Shown here: positions 8,216 through 16,846 of the stretch, one piece after another
Position numbering within the stretch: the first letter of the stretch is position 1
Layout: the number at the start of each line of letters is the position of its first letter
NCBI GenBank assembly: GCA_946615965.1
Contig: CAMOIC010000022.1
Location: 1-23,660 of the forward strand
DNA length: 23,660 nucleotides
Source: UBA3700 sp002372775
Lineage (GTDB): Bacteria; Bacillota; Clostridia; Christensenellales; UBA3700
Reading direction: 5' to 3'
Position numbers and translations under genes: made by a program
Notes under the pieces: generated by a model
What the model saw: only the letters and a program-made list of their open reading frames with translations
Database searches by the model: none
Told to the model about the DNA's origin: nothing

Positions 8216-8821
8216 CTACTCACTTTTTACATTAGCGTTTTCATCATTTTCGATTTTCTCTTCTAATTTAGATTTATCTACTTTAATAATGTATTTTTGA
8301 GCAAATGGATATAAAACACCATAAAGAATCACAGCGATAACAATAGATAAACTTCCTTGAACACAGTTCTTTGGTAAAGATACTAGAGCAGATTCTTTAG
8401 TTCCATAACTAAATGCCTTTGCTACATAGTAACCGCCTACCATCCAAGCAGCAGCTATTATCATGCCTACAACATATATAGCATATTTAATAATCTTATC
8501 TTTCTTTTCAGATCCTTGAATATATTTATTTGCAAAATATACAAATAAACCAGCAATAAGACCCTCAATACTCTTAATACCTAATGTGAACCACATAGTT
8601 GTTGGATAAGTTATTAAGTCTGCTAAAAATGAACCTAAACCTCCAGCTATAAAACCCGGAATTGGTCCAAAGAAACTTGCTGTTAAGAATATAACAGCAT
8701 CACCTAGATTTGTGTAGCTTTCGCCTGTTTGAATCTTCAATACCATTGTGGCTACTGCTACCATAGCACTCATTACCGCAGTAAATGCGATAGTACGAGT
8801 GGAAAATGTGCCCTTTCTCAT
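8216..8821 (-). CDS. ribU: Riboflavin-type ECF transporter S component
   Basis: This 201-residue integral membrane protein looks like the substrate-binding S component of an energy-coupling-factor vitamin transporter (PF07155 type). Five to six hydrophobic segments are visible, at roughly residues 10-28, 41-65, 72-98, 112-137 and 158-178, with the family-like YTNLGDAVIFL motif at 36-46 and a charged C-terminal tail. S components work with shared EcfA/A'/T subunits, none of which is encoded here. Riboflavin or another flavin is assigned as substrate because an FMN riboswitch lies directly upstream. The fold alone would not distinguish the vitamin. A GGAGG sits about 9 nt before the ATG. No intrinsic terminator is obvious between aptamer and start, so regulation may act on translation. 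The dnaE promoter begins immediately after its TAG stop. Confidence 0.88.
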   Translation of the reverse strand: MRKGTFSTRTIAFTAVMSAMVAVATMVLKIQTGESYTNLGDAVIFLTASFFGPIPGFIAGGLGSFLADLITYPTTMWFTLGIKSIEGLIAGLFVYFANKYIQGSEKKDKIIKYAIYVVGMIIAAAWMVGGYYVAKAFSYGTKESALVSLPKNCVQGSLSIVIAVILYGVLYPFAQKYIIKVDKSKLEEKIENDENANVKSE

Positions 8822-8887
8822 TTAAAGGCCCTCCAATAAAAAACTTATTTGCAATAATCCAAGGTATTTTGTAAATTCTTTTAAACT

Positions 8888-9019
8888 ACAATACTCCTTC
8901 CCATTCTGACTTTACAGGCGGTTGTGGAATCTCACCACATCGGCTGTTGGGGCTGTTGGACTCGTTCGACTTACTCGACATTACCACCGGTTGACTCATT
9001 CGTCACCCAAAGATATCTT
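8888..9019 (-). promoter_or_regulatory. FMN riboswitch (RFN element)
   Basis: Read on the minus strand, the 243-nt gap between whiA and ribU contains the conserved blocks of the RFN aptamer in order: TATCTTTGGGTGA at the 5' side, CAACCGGTGGTAAT, GATGTGGTGAGATTCCACA, and GTAAAGTCAGAATGGGAAGG at the 3' side. The ends are approximate. FMN binding would lower expression of the downstream flavin transporter. A CCUU stretch near 8861 could pair with the GGAGG ribosome site near 8830, which would fit translational control, but this is inference. The variable arm has a tandem 9-nt duplication. Confidence 0.95.
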
Positions 9020-9029
9020 GCATACCAAT

Positions 9030-9059
9030 AATATATAACTTATTAACCTATCAAGTCAA
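9030..9059 (-). promoter_or_regulatory. Candidate promoter for the ribU leader
   Basis: TTGACT (9059-9054) and TATATT (9035-9030) are 18 nt apart on the minus strand. Transcription would start near 9023, just before the first conserved base of the riboswitch, as expected for a riboswitch transcript. An alternative -10, TATATA, would give 16 nt spacing. Confidence 0.6.
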
Positions 9060-9065
9060 TAGGTT
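9045..9065 (-). terminator. Hairpin at the end of whiA, overlapping the ribU promoter
   Basis: A 7-bp repeat, AACCTAT and ATAGGTT, with a 7-nt loop begins inside the whiA stop codon. It lacks a U-run, so it is at best a weak terminator of the glycogen-whiA transcript. Its loop carries the putative -35 hexamer of the ribU promoter. No better terminator is seen here. Confidence 0.35.
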
Positions 9066-10006
9066 TATTCAAATTCTTTTGATTTTTTTAAAATTTTTTC
9101 TAACACTCTATTTAGTGAACTTTTTGTTAATCCAACAATAGAGGCAAGTTCACTTAGTGAGGCATCGTGATTTTCAAGTCTTGCATGGCAAACTTTTGCC
9201 ATTTTCTCATCTAAATTATCTATTCCTATATTCTTATCTAAAAGTTCAATAGCATATATATGTTTAGATGAAGCAGTGATTGTTTTATCTAAATTTGCCA
9301 TTTGGAAATTATTCTCTCTATTTAGATTATTATTAACTTCTCTATTAACGTTTATATCAGATAAATCTAATACTGCATTACTTGCTCTAACAAAAGCTAG
9401 CATATCACTTACTACTTGATAACTCTTTCCGTATATTGAATAAGATGATTCTCTATCTAAATAAGATAAACTAATACCACATTTTTGAAGCATTCCCTGA
9501 ATTGCTTTAGCATAATAGTCTTCAGAAAATACAAGTTCTACATGATATCCTGCGTTATCGTCTACACCTTCTGGGAAATATACACTTCCATTAGACACAA
9601 ATACGCCTTGTATATAACTCTTAGCTTTTTCTAGATTTGAGATATTCTCAACATACTTTGTATTATCTTCGATAATAAGCTCACCATTTTCATAATGAGT
9701 TAGTCCCATTGTCTTTAGAATACTATTAGCAAATTCGCCACTTACATTGATTGTGTATATTCTTGGTTCTGTTGTTTTAAAACCAAGTTCAAGCTCAACA
9801 TCAAACACTTCTTTAAGAAGGCCATATACTTCCATACATAACTCTTCTGTTTTGAACTCATACTCTAAAGCATATTTATTTGCTTTAAATAATTGCAAAG
9901 AACCTAGACACTTTGTAACACCAGCAAGAAATGCTGTCTTTAAATCAGCATCTTGTGTTTCTACATTAGATATAATCTCGTCTACAGTATTCTTTGTGTA
10001 ATTCAT
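9065..10006 (-). CDS. whiA: DNA-binding protein WhiA
   Basis: At 313 residues the protein fits WhiA, a conserved Gram-positive regulator related to LAGLIDADG homing endonucleases. It is linked to sporulation in Streptomyces and to cell division and chromosome segregation in Bacillus. The N-terminal part (about 1-220) has the two-lobed LAGLIDADG-like layout, beginning near LAGVTKCLGSLQL (27-39). The C-terminal helix-turn-helix, LSELASIVGLTKSSLNRVL (284-302), is the best-preserved part. The N-terminal lobe looks divergent. The ATG overlaps the stop of the PHP gene as TAATG. whiA usually follows rapZ and yvcK, but here it directly follows the PHP gene and is the last gene of the glycogen operon, so its expression is probably tied to glycogen genes. 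Confidence 0.9.
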   Translation of the reverse strand: MNYTKNTVDEIISNVETQDADLKTAFLAGVTKCLGSLQLFKANKYALEYEFKTEELCMEVYGLLKEVFDVELELGFKTTEPRIYTINVSGEFANSILKTMGLTHYENGELIIEDNTKYVENISNLEKAKSYIQGVFVSNGSVYFPEGVDDNAGYHVELVFSEDYYAKAIQGMLQKCGISLSYLDRESSYSIYGKSYQVVSDMLAFVRASNAVLDLSDINVNREVNNNLNRENNFQMANLDKTITASSKHIYAIELLDKNIGIDNLDEKMAKVCHARLENHDASLSELASIVGLTKSSLNRVLEKILKKSKEFE

Positions 10007-10764
10007 TATGATTTAGATCTTAACTTAATTTCGCTACTATTATAATTTACTACCCTGTCTTGAATCTTTAATTCTTCAATAAGATTCAATGCATAATCTA
10101 CTCTACCGATTTGATCAAGTTCGTGTGCATCAGAATTGATTATGAACTTACAATCTGTATCTAGAAGTTCTAATAGACCTTCTTTCGATGGCATCTCATG
10201 TCTTGTAGAAATCTCTACATAAGTACCAAGCTCTGCGCAAGCTTTTCCAAATGTTTTATAGTCAAGACTAAGTAGATAACCTGGGTGTGTTACAACATCT
10301 ATTGGATATCTATCTAGCATATCCAAATATGTCTTTGTATTCTTTTCAATTTGAGCTTTTGATATATGACCCATTTTCCAAAGTAAAGCTGGGCATACCA
10401 TATTAAATAGAGCTGGTATCTTCCATTCTGTAGCTGTCAAATGATAGCCAGATAGAATAATATCCATTTCTTTAATTTGCTCTTCAGTTAAATCGACATC
10501 GCCTTTTTTGTTAATAATATTAGCTTCAACACCTAGCATTATTTTAATATTCTTGTATTTTTCTCTAAGTGCTGCCACTTGATCTTTCATACTTTCAAAT
10601 TTCTTTGGAGTAATTCCAGCAAATGGTTGTCCAAAACCATGATCAGTAATGGCAATAACTTCCATTCCCCTTTCAATAGCTTTTACGACGTTCTCTTCTA
10701 TTGTTCCTTTTCCATGAGAATTAACTGTGTGTGTATGATAATCTGCCTTTATAAATCTATCCAT
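10006..10764 (-). CDS. PHP-domain metal-dependent phosphatase (YcdX-like)
   Basis: This 252-residue protein is a single PHP domain, a trinuclear-metal phosphoesterase fold. Metal ligands are visible in order: His10 and His12 (DYHTHT), Asp41-His42 (TDHG), Glu80 (GVEANI), His108 (GYHLT), His160 (THPG), Glu184 (VEIST), and Asp212 and His214 (NSDAH). The set looks complete, so it should be active on a phosphate ester. The substrate is unknown, and the family also includes histidinol-phosphatase-like members. It overlaps the upstream amylase and the downstream whiA by TAATG at both ends. A GAGG lies just before the start. In Clostridium a PHP gene also sits upstream of rapZ-yvcK-whiA, so its presence here looks ancestral rather than specific to glycogen. 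Confidence 0.88.
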   Translation of the reverse strand: MDRFIKADYHTHTVNSHGKGTIEENVVKAIERGMEVIAITDHGFGQPFAGITPKKFESMKDQVAALREKYKNIKIMLGVEANIINKKGDVDLTEEQIKEMDIILSGYHLTATEWKIPALFNMVCPALLWKMGHISKAQIEKNTKTYLDMLDRYPIDVVTHPGYLLSLDYKTFGKACAELGTYVEISTRHEMPSKEGLLELLDTDCKFIINSDAHELDQIGRVDYALNLIEELKIQDRVVNYNSSEIKLRSKS

Positions 10765-12587
10765 TATTCCTCAAATACATAAACTACATCTGGGAATACA
10801 GTCAACTTTCCTTTTGGAATCTCAATTCCAGTTAACAAATCGTTTGTATCCCTCTTGATTGCATATAACAATCTTTCTTTTGTTGTATTAGCGACAAGTG
10901 TAATAGTCTTTTCTGCTTTTCTCTTCATAACAAGAAGACCATTCTCTTCGGCTATAATTTCAATTTCACCAACCATTTCATCTCTATATTTATTTCTCAT
11001 ATTACCAAGAGCAACATAGTGAGCGTGAATATCTTTATCTATATGACCCCAGTCCATTGGCAATCTATTCATAGGATCTTCAAATCCTTGCATTCCTATT
11101 TCATCACCATAGTAAATTGTAGGTATTCCTGGAAGAACGAATTGTAATGCAGAAGCAATCTTTAATCTTCTCACTGCAAGATCATAAGCATCTTTTCTTA
11201 ATCTATACTCTAACTTTTCTTCTTTTGATGCACATGAAGCACTCTCGCATACGCCACTTAAAACAGTTAATGCTCTTTCTGTATCATGTGTACCTATTAA
11301 ATTCATACAACAATCTAAAGATTGTTTTGGATAGTTTTCAATAATACTATCTACATTATCTTTAAACCACTCAGCACTTCCACCCATTGTGTAGCCCAAG
11401 ATAGCATTCTTAAATACGTAATTCATAACGCCATCAAGTTCTTCACCTTGGAAATAATGTCTTCTATATTCATAAGCAACCTTATTTGAAGCATCTTCCC
11501 AAACTTCTCCAATCATAAGATTGTCTTTATTAACGCGTTTTATAGCCTTTCTGATGTCTTTAACAAAGTCTTCGGCTAGTTCATCGACAACGTCTAATCT
11601 CCAGCCTCTAACGCCTAAAGAAGACCATTTCTTTATTACACCATTAATTGGATTTGTAATTAAATCTCTAAAGCCATTTGGTGTAGCTTTGATTGTTGGG
11701 CATACAGTAACTCCCCACCAACAATGATACTCGTCTGGGAATTTATAGAATGTATACCAATTAAAATATGGGCTTTGTTCAGATTGGTAAGCACCAAGCG
11801 AATCATAATTTCCAAATTTATTAAAGTATAAGCTATCTGCTCCAGTATGGTTAAATACACCATCAAGCATAATCTCTATACCTTTTTCATGAGCCTTAGT
11901 TATAAGTTCTTTGAACTTAGATTCAGAACCAAGAAGTTCATCAACTTGCATATAATCGCCAGTATCATATCTATGAGTAGATGATGATTTAAAAATTGGT
12001 GATAAATATAAAAGTGTTACATTTAGTTCTTTTAGATAATCAAGTTTATCTATGATTCCTTGGAAATTACCACCATAGAAATCATTAGCTCTATATACGC
12101 CATCTGGGTCTCTTAAAGTTAGAGGCTCATTCCATCTTTTTAGAACACCTTGCTTTGTAAACTTGATTGATGGATCTTTACCCTTACAGAATCTATCTAC
12201 AAATATATGATAAATAACCCCACCCTTTGCGAAGTCAGGTGTTTCATAATCTGAATCATAGATTGTTAATTGATAGCCTGTGTCTGCACCTTCTTGAGCT
12301 TTTACAAATTCACCCTCTTCTGTGTAGAAAACAAACTTGTAGAAATATAAACCTACTTCTAAATCTTTAACATAGCCTGTAAAACAAGATAAACCATCTT
12401 TTGAATAAGAATAGTCAAGAGGGAACTCAAAAGGTTCCTCTTGACCATCTGGATATACTTTTATTAAAGCTTTTTGTACAAATACACCATCTTGGCAGAA
12501 AACATTGAATTCTATTGTTTCATCATTGCTTACTGCCCCGAATGGTTTCTTATATTTTGTGTTTTTACTATCAAAGAAAATTTGCAT
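10764..12587 (-). CDS. GH13 glucanohydrolase, neopullulanase/cyclomaltodextrinase-like
   Basis: This 607-residue enzyme lacks a signal peptide and should act in the cytoplasm on glycogen or maltodextrins. An N-terminal beta domain of about 115 residues precedes the GH13 barrel, which starts near GGVIYHIFVDRF (122-133). Conserved regions are DGVFNHTG (242-249), GWRLDVVDE with nucleophile Asp332, GEVWED with acid/base Glu361, and GTHDTER with Asp435. The GWRLD and GEVW forms resemble neopullulanase and maltogenic amylase. The MPKLN segment typical of those enzymes is replaced by VCPTIKA, so linkage specificity may differ. Both ends overlap neighbours by TAATG. Just after glgP, it is a good candidate to trim limit dextrins left by the phosphorylase. 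No separate glgX-type debranching gene is present. Confidence 0.88.
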   Translation of the reverse strand: MQIFFDSKNTKYKKPFGAVSNDETIEFNVFCQDGVFVQKALIKVYPDGQEEPFEFPLDYSYSKDGLSCFTGYVKDLEVGLYFYKFVFYTEEGEFVKAQEGADTGYQLTIYDSDYETPDFAKGGVIYHIFVDRFCKGKDPSIKFTKQGVLKRWNEPLTLRDPDGVYRANDFYGGNFQGIIDKLDYLKELNVTLLYLSPIFKSSSTHRYDTGDYMQVDELLGSESKFKELITKAHEKGIEIMLDGVFNHTGADSLYFNKFGNYDSLGAYQSEQSPYFNWYTFYKFPDEYHCWWGVTVCPTIKATPNGFRDLITNPINGVIKKWSSLGVRGWRLDVVDELAEDFVKDIRKAIKRVNKDNLMIGEVWEDASNKVAYEYRRHYFQGEELDGVMNYVFKNAILGYTMGGSAEWFKDNVDSIIENYPKQSLDCCMNLIGTHDTERALTVLSGVCESASCASKEEKLEYRLRKDAYDLAVRRLKIASALQFVLPGIPTIYYGDEIGMQGFEDPMNRLPMDWGHIDKDIHAHYVALGNMRNKYRDEMVGEIEIIAEENGLLVMKRKAEKTITLVANTTKERLLYAIKRDTNDLLTGIEIPKGKLTVFPDVVYVFEE

Positions 12588-15049
12588 TATTTAGTTTTCT
12601 TAACTGTTTTAGCAATCTTAACTTCTTTAATAGGCTTTGTGAAATCAACTGGTGTTAATTTCCAGATACGATCTACATACTCTTGAACAGCTCTATCTGA
12701 TGAGAAGAAGCCTGCCATTGCTGTGTTCATTAATGACATTCTTGCCCAACGATACTTGTCTGAGTATGCCTTATCTAGATTATCTTGAGCTTCACAATAT
12801 GAATCGAAATCACATAATACCTTGTAAGTATCTGAATTTACTAAGCTATCTGCAATTTCATTGAATTGTACGCCATTGATACCTTCTCTTAAACCATCGA
12901 TAACTCTCTTAATTCTTGGGTTAGAGTTATAGAAGTATGAAGGAGCATAACCATTTCTATTGATTTCATCAATTTCATTAGCTCTCTTACCGAAGATAAA
13001 GATATTGTCTGCACCAACATTTTCGAAGATTTCGATGTTAGCACCATCCATTGTACCCATTGTAACTGCACCATTAATCATGAACTTCATGTTACCTGTA
13101 CCTGAAGCTTCCTTACCTGCAATTGAGATTTGTTCAGAAACATCACTTGCTGGCATAACGATTTCAGCTAAAGAAACTCTATAGTTCTCTAGGAATACAA
13201 CTTTAATCTTACCCTTAATGTCTGGATCATTATTGATTTGTTCACCAAGGCACCAAATTAACTTGATGATTTGCTTAGCCATGTAATAGCTTGGAGCAGC
13301 CTTAGCACCAAAGATAAATGTTCTTGGGTTGATATTTAGATCTGGGTTTTCCTTTAATCTATAATATAAATCAATGATATGAAGAGCATTTAGAAGTTGT
13401 CTCTTATATTCATGTAATCTCTTAACTTGAACATCGAAGATAGAGTTAGGATCAACATCTACTCCATTGTTTTCCTTAATATACTTAGCAAGAGCAACCT
13501 TATTAGCCTTCTTAACTTCCATAATCTTATCAAGAACTTCTTTCTTAGCTTGGAATTCTGCTAACTTCTTTAATTCGTTAGCATCCTTTAAGAATCCGTC
13601 ACCAATTAAAGTTTCAATGTAATTGCTAAGACCTGGGTTAGACATTGTTAACCATCTTCTATAAGTGATACCATTTGTTACATTTGTAAACTTAAGTGGA
13701 TGCATCTTGTAATAATCATGGAATACATCGTCCTTTAAGATTTGTGAGTGTAATGCTGATACACCGTTAATTGTATGAGATGCAGCTAAGCATAGGTTAG
13801 CCATCTTGATTTGACCATAAGAGATGATTGCATTATATGAAACCTTGTTCCAATCGTTTGGATAGAACTCCCAAAGTTCAGCGCAGAATCTTTGGTTGAT
13901 TTCACAAACGATTTGATAGATTCTTGGAAGTAATTGCTTGAATAATTCTTCAGGCCATTTTTCCAAAGCCTCTGCCATAACTGTGTGGTTTGTATATGCA
14001 ACAGTTCTTGTAACGATATCCCAAGCCTTTTCCCATGAATAACCATATTCATCAAGAAGTAATCTCATCATTTCAGGAATACATAATGTTGGGTGTGTAT
14101 CGTTAATATGGATTGCTACCTTATCTGGTAGAGTATCTAAGTTACCATAATCTCTAAGATGTTTCTTGAAGATAGATTGAATTGAAGCAGATACAAAGAA
14201 GTATTGTTGCTTTAATCTTAATTGCTTACCTTCAATATGGTGGTCTGCTGGGTATAATACCTTACAAATACTTTCAGCTAAAGCCTTTTGCTCTAATGAC
14301 TTTAAGTATTGACCTTGAGAGAATAATTGCATATCGAAATCGTTTGGAGCCTTAGCTGTCCAAAGTCTTAACTTATTAACTGCACCAACATGGTAACCAG
14401 AGATGTTCATATCATATGGAACAGCATCTACTTCGTAGCAGTTAACTTGGTCGATATATAATCTTCCATCTTCCCATCTTTCCTTAAGTTGTCCACCAAA
14501 CTTAACTCTGAATGTATCTTCTTCACGAGGTGATAACCAAACATCACCATTTTGTAGCCAATCATCTGGCAACTCTAATTGCCAACCTTCGCTAATCTTT
14601 TGTTTAAAGATACCGTAATCGTACTTAATTGAGAAACCTGAAGCTACATAGTCAAGGTTTGTTAATGATTCCATATAAGCAGCAGCAAGTCTACCTAAAC
14701 CACCATTACCTAAACCAGCATCTGGTTCAATATCGTACATTTCTTCTAAGCTTGTACCAAGTTCTTTACACACTTCTTCAAACTCTTTAGTTAAACCTAA
14801 ATTGAATAAATGATTCTTTAAAGATTTACCCAATAAGAATTCCATTGACATGTAATATACTTGCTTAGTTTCTTGTTGAATTCTTCTACTCTTAAAAGCA
14901 AGTCTCTTTTCTGTTAAAATATCTCTAACAGTAAGACAGATAGCTTTGTATAGTTGATGTTTAGAAACCATTGTATAAGGCTTTCCAAAATATCTTTGAC
15001 ACTTACCTTCAACTATTTCTACAAGCTCTTTCGCACTAAGTTTTTCCAT
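12587..15049 (-). CDS. glgP: Glycogen/alpha-glucan phosphorylase
   Basis: This 820-residue enzyme (E. coli GlgP is 815) should release glucose 1-phosphate from glycogen or maltodextrin using phosphate and pyridoxal phosphate. Family landmarks are YYMSMEFLLGKSL near residues 67-79, EPDAGLGNGGLGRLAAAY, HINDTHP, and the PLP motif EASGTGNMKFMINGAVTMG with the Schiff-base Lys near 654. The usual C-terminus is followed by about 20 extra residues rich in Lys and Val, ending in KTVKKTK. It follows glgA after 60 nt with an AGGTAGGA site and no clear promoter or terminator between them. Its stop overlaps the next gene as TAATG. Placement in the synthesis operon means storage and breakdown enzymes are made together. 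Confidence 0.97.
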   Translation of the reverse strand: MEKLSAKELVEIVEGKCQRYFGKPYTMVSKHQLYKAICLTVRDILTEKRLAFKSRRIQQETKQVYYMSMEFLLGKSLKNHLFNLGLTKEFEEVCKELGTSLEEMYDIEPDAGLGNGGLGRLAAAYMESLTNLDYVASGFSIKYDYGIFKQKISEGWQLELPDDWLQNGDVWLSPREEDTFRVKFGGQLKERWEDGRLYIDQVNCYEVDAVPYDMNISGYHVGAVNKLRLWTAKAPNDFDMQLFSQGQYLKSLEQKALAESICKVLYPADHHIEGKQLRLKQQYFFVSASIQSIFKKHLRDYGNLDTLPDKVAIHINDTHPTLCIPEMMRLLLDEYGYSWEKAWDIVTRTVAYTNHTVMAEALEKWPEELFKQLLPRIYQIVCEINQRFCAELWEFYPNDWNKVSYNAIISYGQIKMANLCLAASHTINGVSALHSQILKDDVFHDYYKMHPLKFTNVTNGITYRRWLTMSNPGLSNYIETLIGDGFLKDANELKKLAEFQAKKEVLDKIMEVKKANKVALAKYIKENNGVDVDPNSIFDVQVKRLHEYKRQLLNALHIIDLYYRLKENPDLNINPRTFIFGAKAAPSYYMAKQIIKLIWCLGEQINNDPDIKGKIKVVFLENYRVSLAEIVMPASDVSEQISIAGKEASGTGNMKFMINGAVTMGTMDGANIEIFENVGADNIFIFGKRANEIDEINRNGYAPSYFYNSNPRIKRVIDGLREGINGVQFNEIADSLVNSDTYKVLCDFDSYCEAQDNLDKAYSDKYRWARMSLMNTAMAGFFSSDRAVQEYVDRIWKLTPVDFTKPIKEVKIAKTVKKTK

Positions 15050-15109
15050 TAAAAAATCCTACCTTTCTCTTAATTTTTTTCCCCACTTAAAATAAAGGTC
15101 TACATATAA

Positions 15110-16822
15110 TTATTGTTTTATTTCGTTATATAGTTTGATATATTGATCAGCGATATTTGACCAACCAAAATCTTTGGCCATACCGTTTTGAACAACTTTC
15201 TTCCATTCATCTTTATAGTCTCTATAAAGACCAACAGCTCTTTCTATCGCATATAGCATATCACTTGCATTATATGTTAAGAAAGTAAATCCATCACCTT
15301 TTCCTGTTTCATGGTTATATGCTTCAACAGTATCTCTTAAACCACCAGTTAATCTAACGATAGGTACAGATGCATAACGCATTGCTATCATTTGAGATAA
15401 TCCGCATGGTTCAAACTTAGATGGCATTAAGAACATATCTGATGCGCCATAAATCTTACTTGCCATATCAGATGAGAAGTTAACGATAGCTCTAAGCTTT
15501 CCTGGATATCTGTTTTGCATATCCTTTAAGATATTTTCATATTTCCAATCACCAGTACCAAGAACAACCATTTGAACATTCATATCTAAGATTCTTTCCA
15601 TAACGGCTGTAACTAAATCAATACCCTTTTGATGAGTTAATCTACCTACCATACCAATCATTGGAACTGACTCATCTACAGGAAGTCCTAATAATGATTG
15701 TAATCCTACCTTGTTTAACTTCTTATTTTCAAATACAGTCTTTGCATCATAATTTGCAAATAAAGACTTATCTGTAGCTGGATTATTCTTTTCTAAATCG
15801 ATACCATTTAAAATACCAGATAACTTATACTTTCTAGCATTTAAGATATCTTGCATTCCGTAACCATAATATGGGTCTAGAATTTCATTTGCATAAGATG
15901 GAGATACAGTTGTAACTCTACTTGCACTTTCAATACCACCCTTCATATAGTTAACACATCCACCGTATCTTACTAATAGAGATTGATCATAATTTAATCC
16001 TAGGATATCTCCAATTAGACCATCACCATATTGGCCTTGGAATTCGATATTATGAATTGTATAAACTGTTTGAGCCTTCTTACAGAACTCATCGTTTCTA
16101 TAATAGCAATCTAAGAACACTGGAACTAAAGCTGTATGCCAATCATTTGCATGTATGATGTCTGGCTTAAAACCAATAATCTTTAATGATTCCAAAATAG
16201 CCTTACTGAAGAATGCAAATCTTTCACCATCATCATAGTGGCCATATAATCCATGTCTCTTGAAATAGAATTCATTATCAATAAAGTAATATGTAACTCC
16301 TTGATAATTACATGTGAATACACCACAGTATTGGCTTCTCCAAGATAATTGAACATAACAATTACCTAAGAATCTCATATTATTCTTGAATTCTTGAGGA
16401 ATACCAAGATATAAAGGAATCATAACTCTAGCGTCTACACCTTTTTCAACAAGCGCCTTTGGTAAAGCACCAGCAACGTCAGCAAGACCGCCAGTCTTAA
16501 TAAATGGATTAGCTTCTCCTGCAACAAATAAAACTTTTAACTTTTCGTCTTTCTTTGCAGCAACAGGAGCTTCAACCTTTACTTCCTTCTTTGGTTCTTC
16601 CTTAACAACTTCTTTTACTTCAACTTTTTGTTCAACAACAGGTTTTACTTCAGGAGCAACCTTCTTTTCTTCAACAACCTTCTTAGGAGTTGGAGCCTTC
16701 TTTGGGGCAGCTTTTGGAGCAGCCTTTGGAGCTTGTGCTTTTGGAGCAGCCTTTGGAGCTGCCTTAGGAGCTTCTTTCTTTTCAGCTACCTTTTTAGTAT
16801 TTGTTTTCTTTGTTTCAGCCAT
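15110..16822 (-). CDS. glgA: Glycogen synthase (ADP-glucose, GT5) with a basic N-terminal extension
   Basis: GlgA adds glucose from ADP-glucose to the non-reducing ends of glycogen. The catalytic core starts at about residue 95 with LKVLFVAGEANPFIKTGGLA, where the KTGGL loop binds the nucleotide sugar. It ends normally and is about 476 residues long, as in E. coli (477). EPCGLSQMIAMRY near 472 is the C-terminal catalytic motif. Before the core lie 94 residues of low complexity: an AAPK-rich part followed by a Val/Glu/Lys/Pro part. The upstream ATG is well supported, with AAGGAGG just before it and no comparable site near the core start. The extension resembles histone-H1-like or linker tails. 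It follows glgD after 24 nt. Confidence 0.96.
   Translation of the reverse strand: MAETKKTNTKKVAEKKEAPKAAPKAAPKAQAPKAAPKAAPKKAPTPKKVVEEKKVAPEVKPVVEQKVEVKEVVKEEPKKEVKVEAPVAAKKDEKLKVLFVAGEANPFIKTGGLADVAGALPKALVEKGVDARVMIPLYLGIPQEFKNNMRFLGNCYVQLSWRSQYCGVFTCNYQGVTYYFIDNEFYFKRHGLYGHYDDGERFAFFSKAILESLKIIGFKPDIIHANDWHTALVPVFLDCYYRNDEFCKKAQTVYTIHNIEFQGQYGDGLIGDILGLNYDQSLLVRYGGCVNYMKGGIESASRVTTVSPSYANEILDPYYGYGMQDILNARKYKLSGILNGIDLEKNNPATDKSLFANYDAKTVFENKKLNKVGLQSLLGLPVDESVPMIGMVGRLTHQKGIDLVTAVMERILDMNVQMVVLGTGDWKYENILKDMQNRYPGKLRAIVNFSSDMASKIYGASDMFLMPSKFEPCGLSQMIAMRYASVPIVRLTGGLRDTVEAYNHETGKGDGFTFLTYNASDMLYAIERAVGLYRDYKDEWKKVVQNGMAKDFGWSNIADQYIKLYNEIKQ
16679..16780 (-). repeat. AAPK-type repeats encoding the GlgA tail
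   Basis: About 34 codons (residues 15-48 of GlgA) encode repeated APK and AAPK units such as APKAAPKAAPK. The DNA is correspondingly repetitive (ggagcagcctttgg-like units on the plus strand), so copy number could vary by slippage. The remainder of the extension to residue 94 is not a strict repeat but keeps a Lys, Val, Glu and Pro bias. Confidence 0.8.
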
Positions 16823-16846
16823 AGTTAAACCCTCCTCCTTAACAGA

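Noticed and set aside
8822..9064. A tRNA, T-box or small gene in the whiA-ribU gap
   Set aside because: The conserved blocks fit an FMN riboswitch throughout, and no open frame with a ribosome site or cloverleaf is seen.
16628..16828. Open frame on the plus strand opposite the GlgA tail, rich in Trp, Ser, Phe and Leu
   Set aside because: It is the complement of the AAPK repeat region, has low complexity, and has no ribosome site or promoter on the plus strand.
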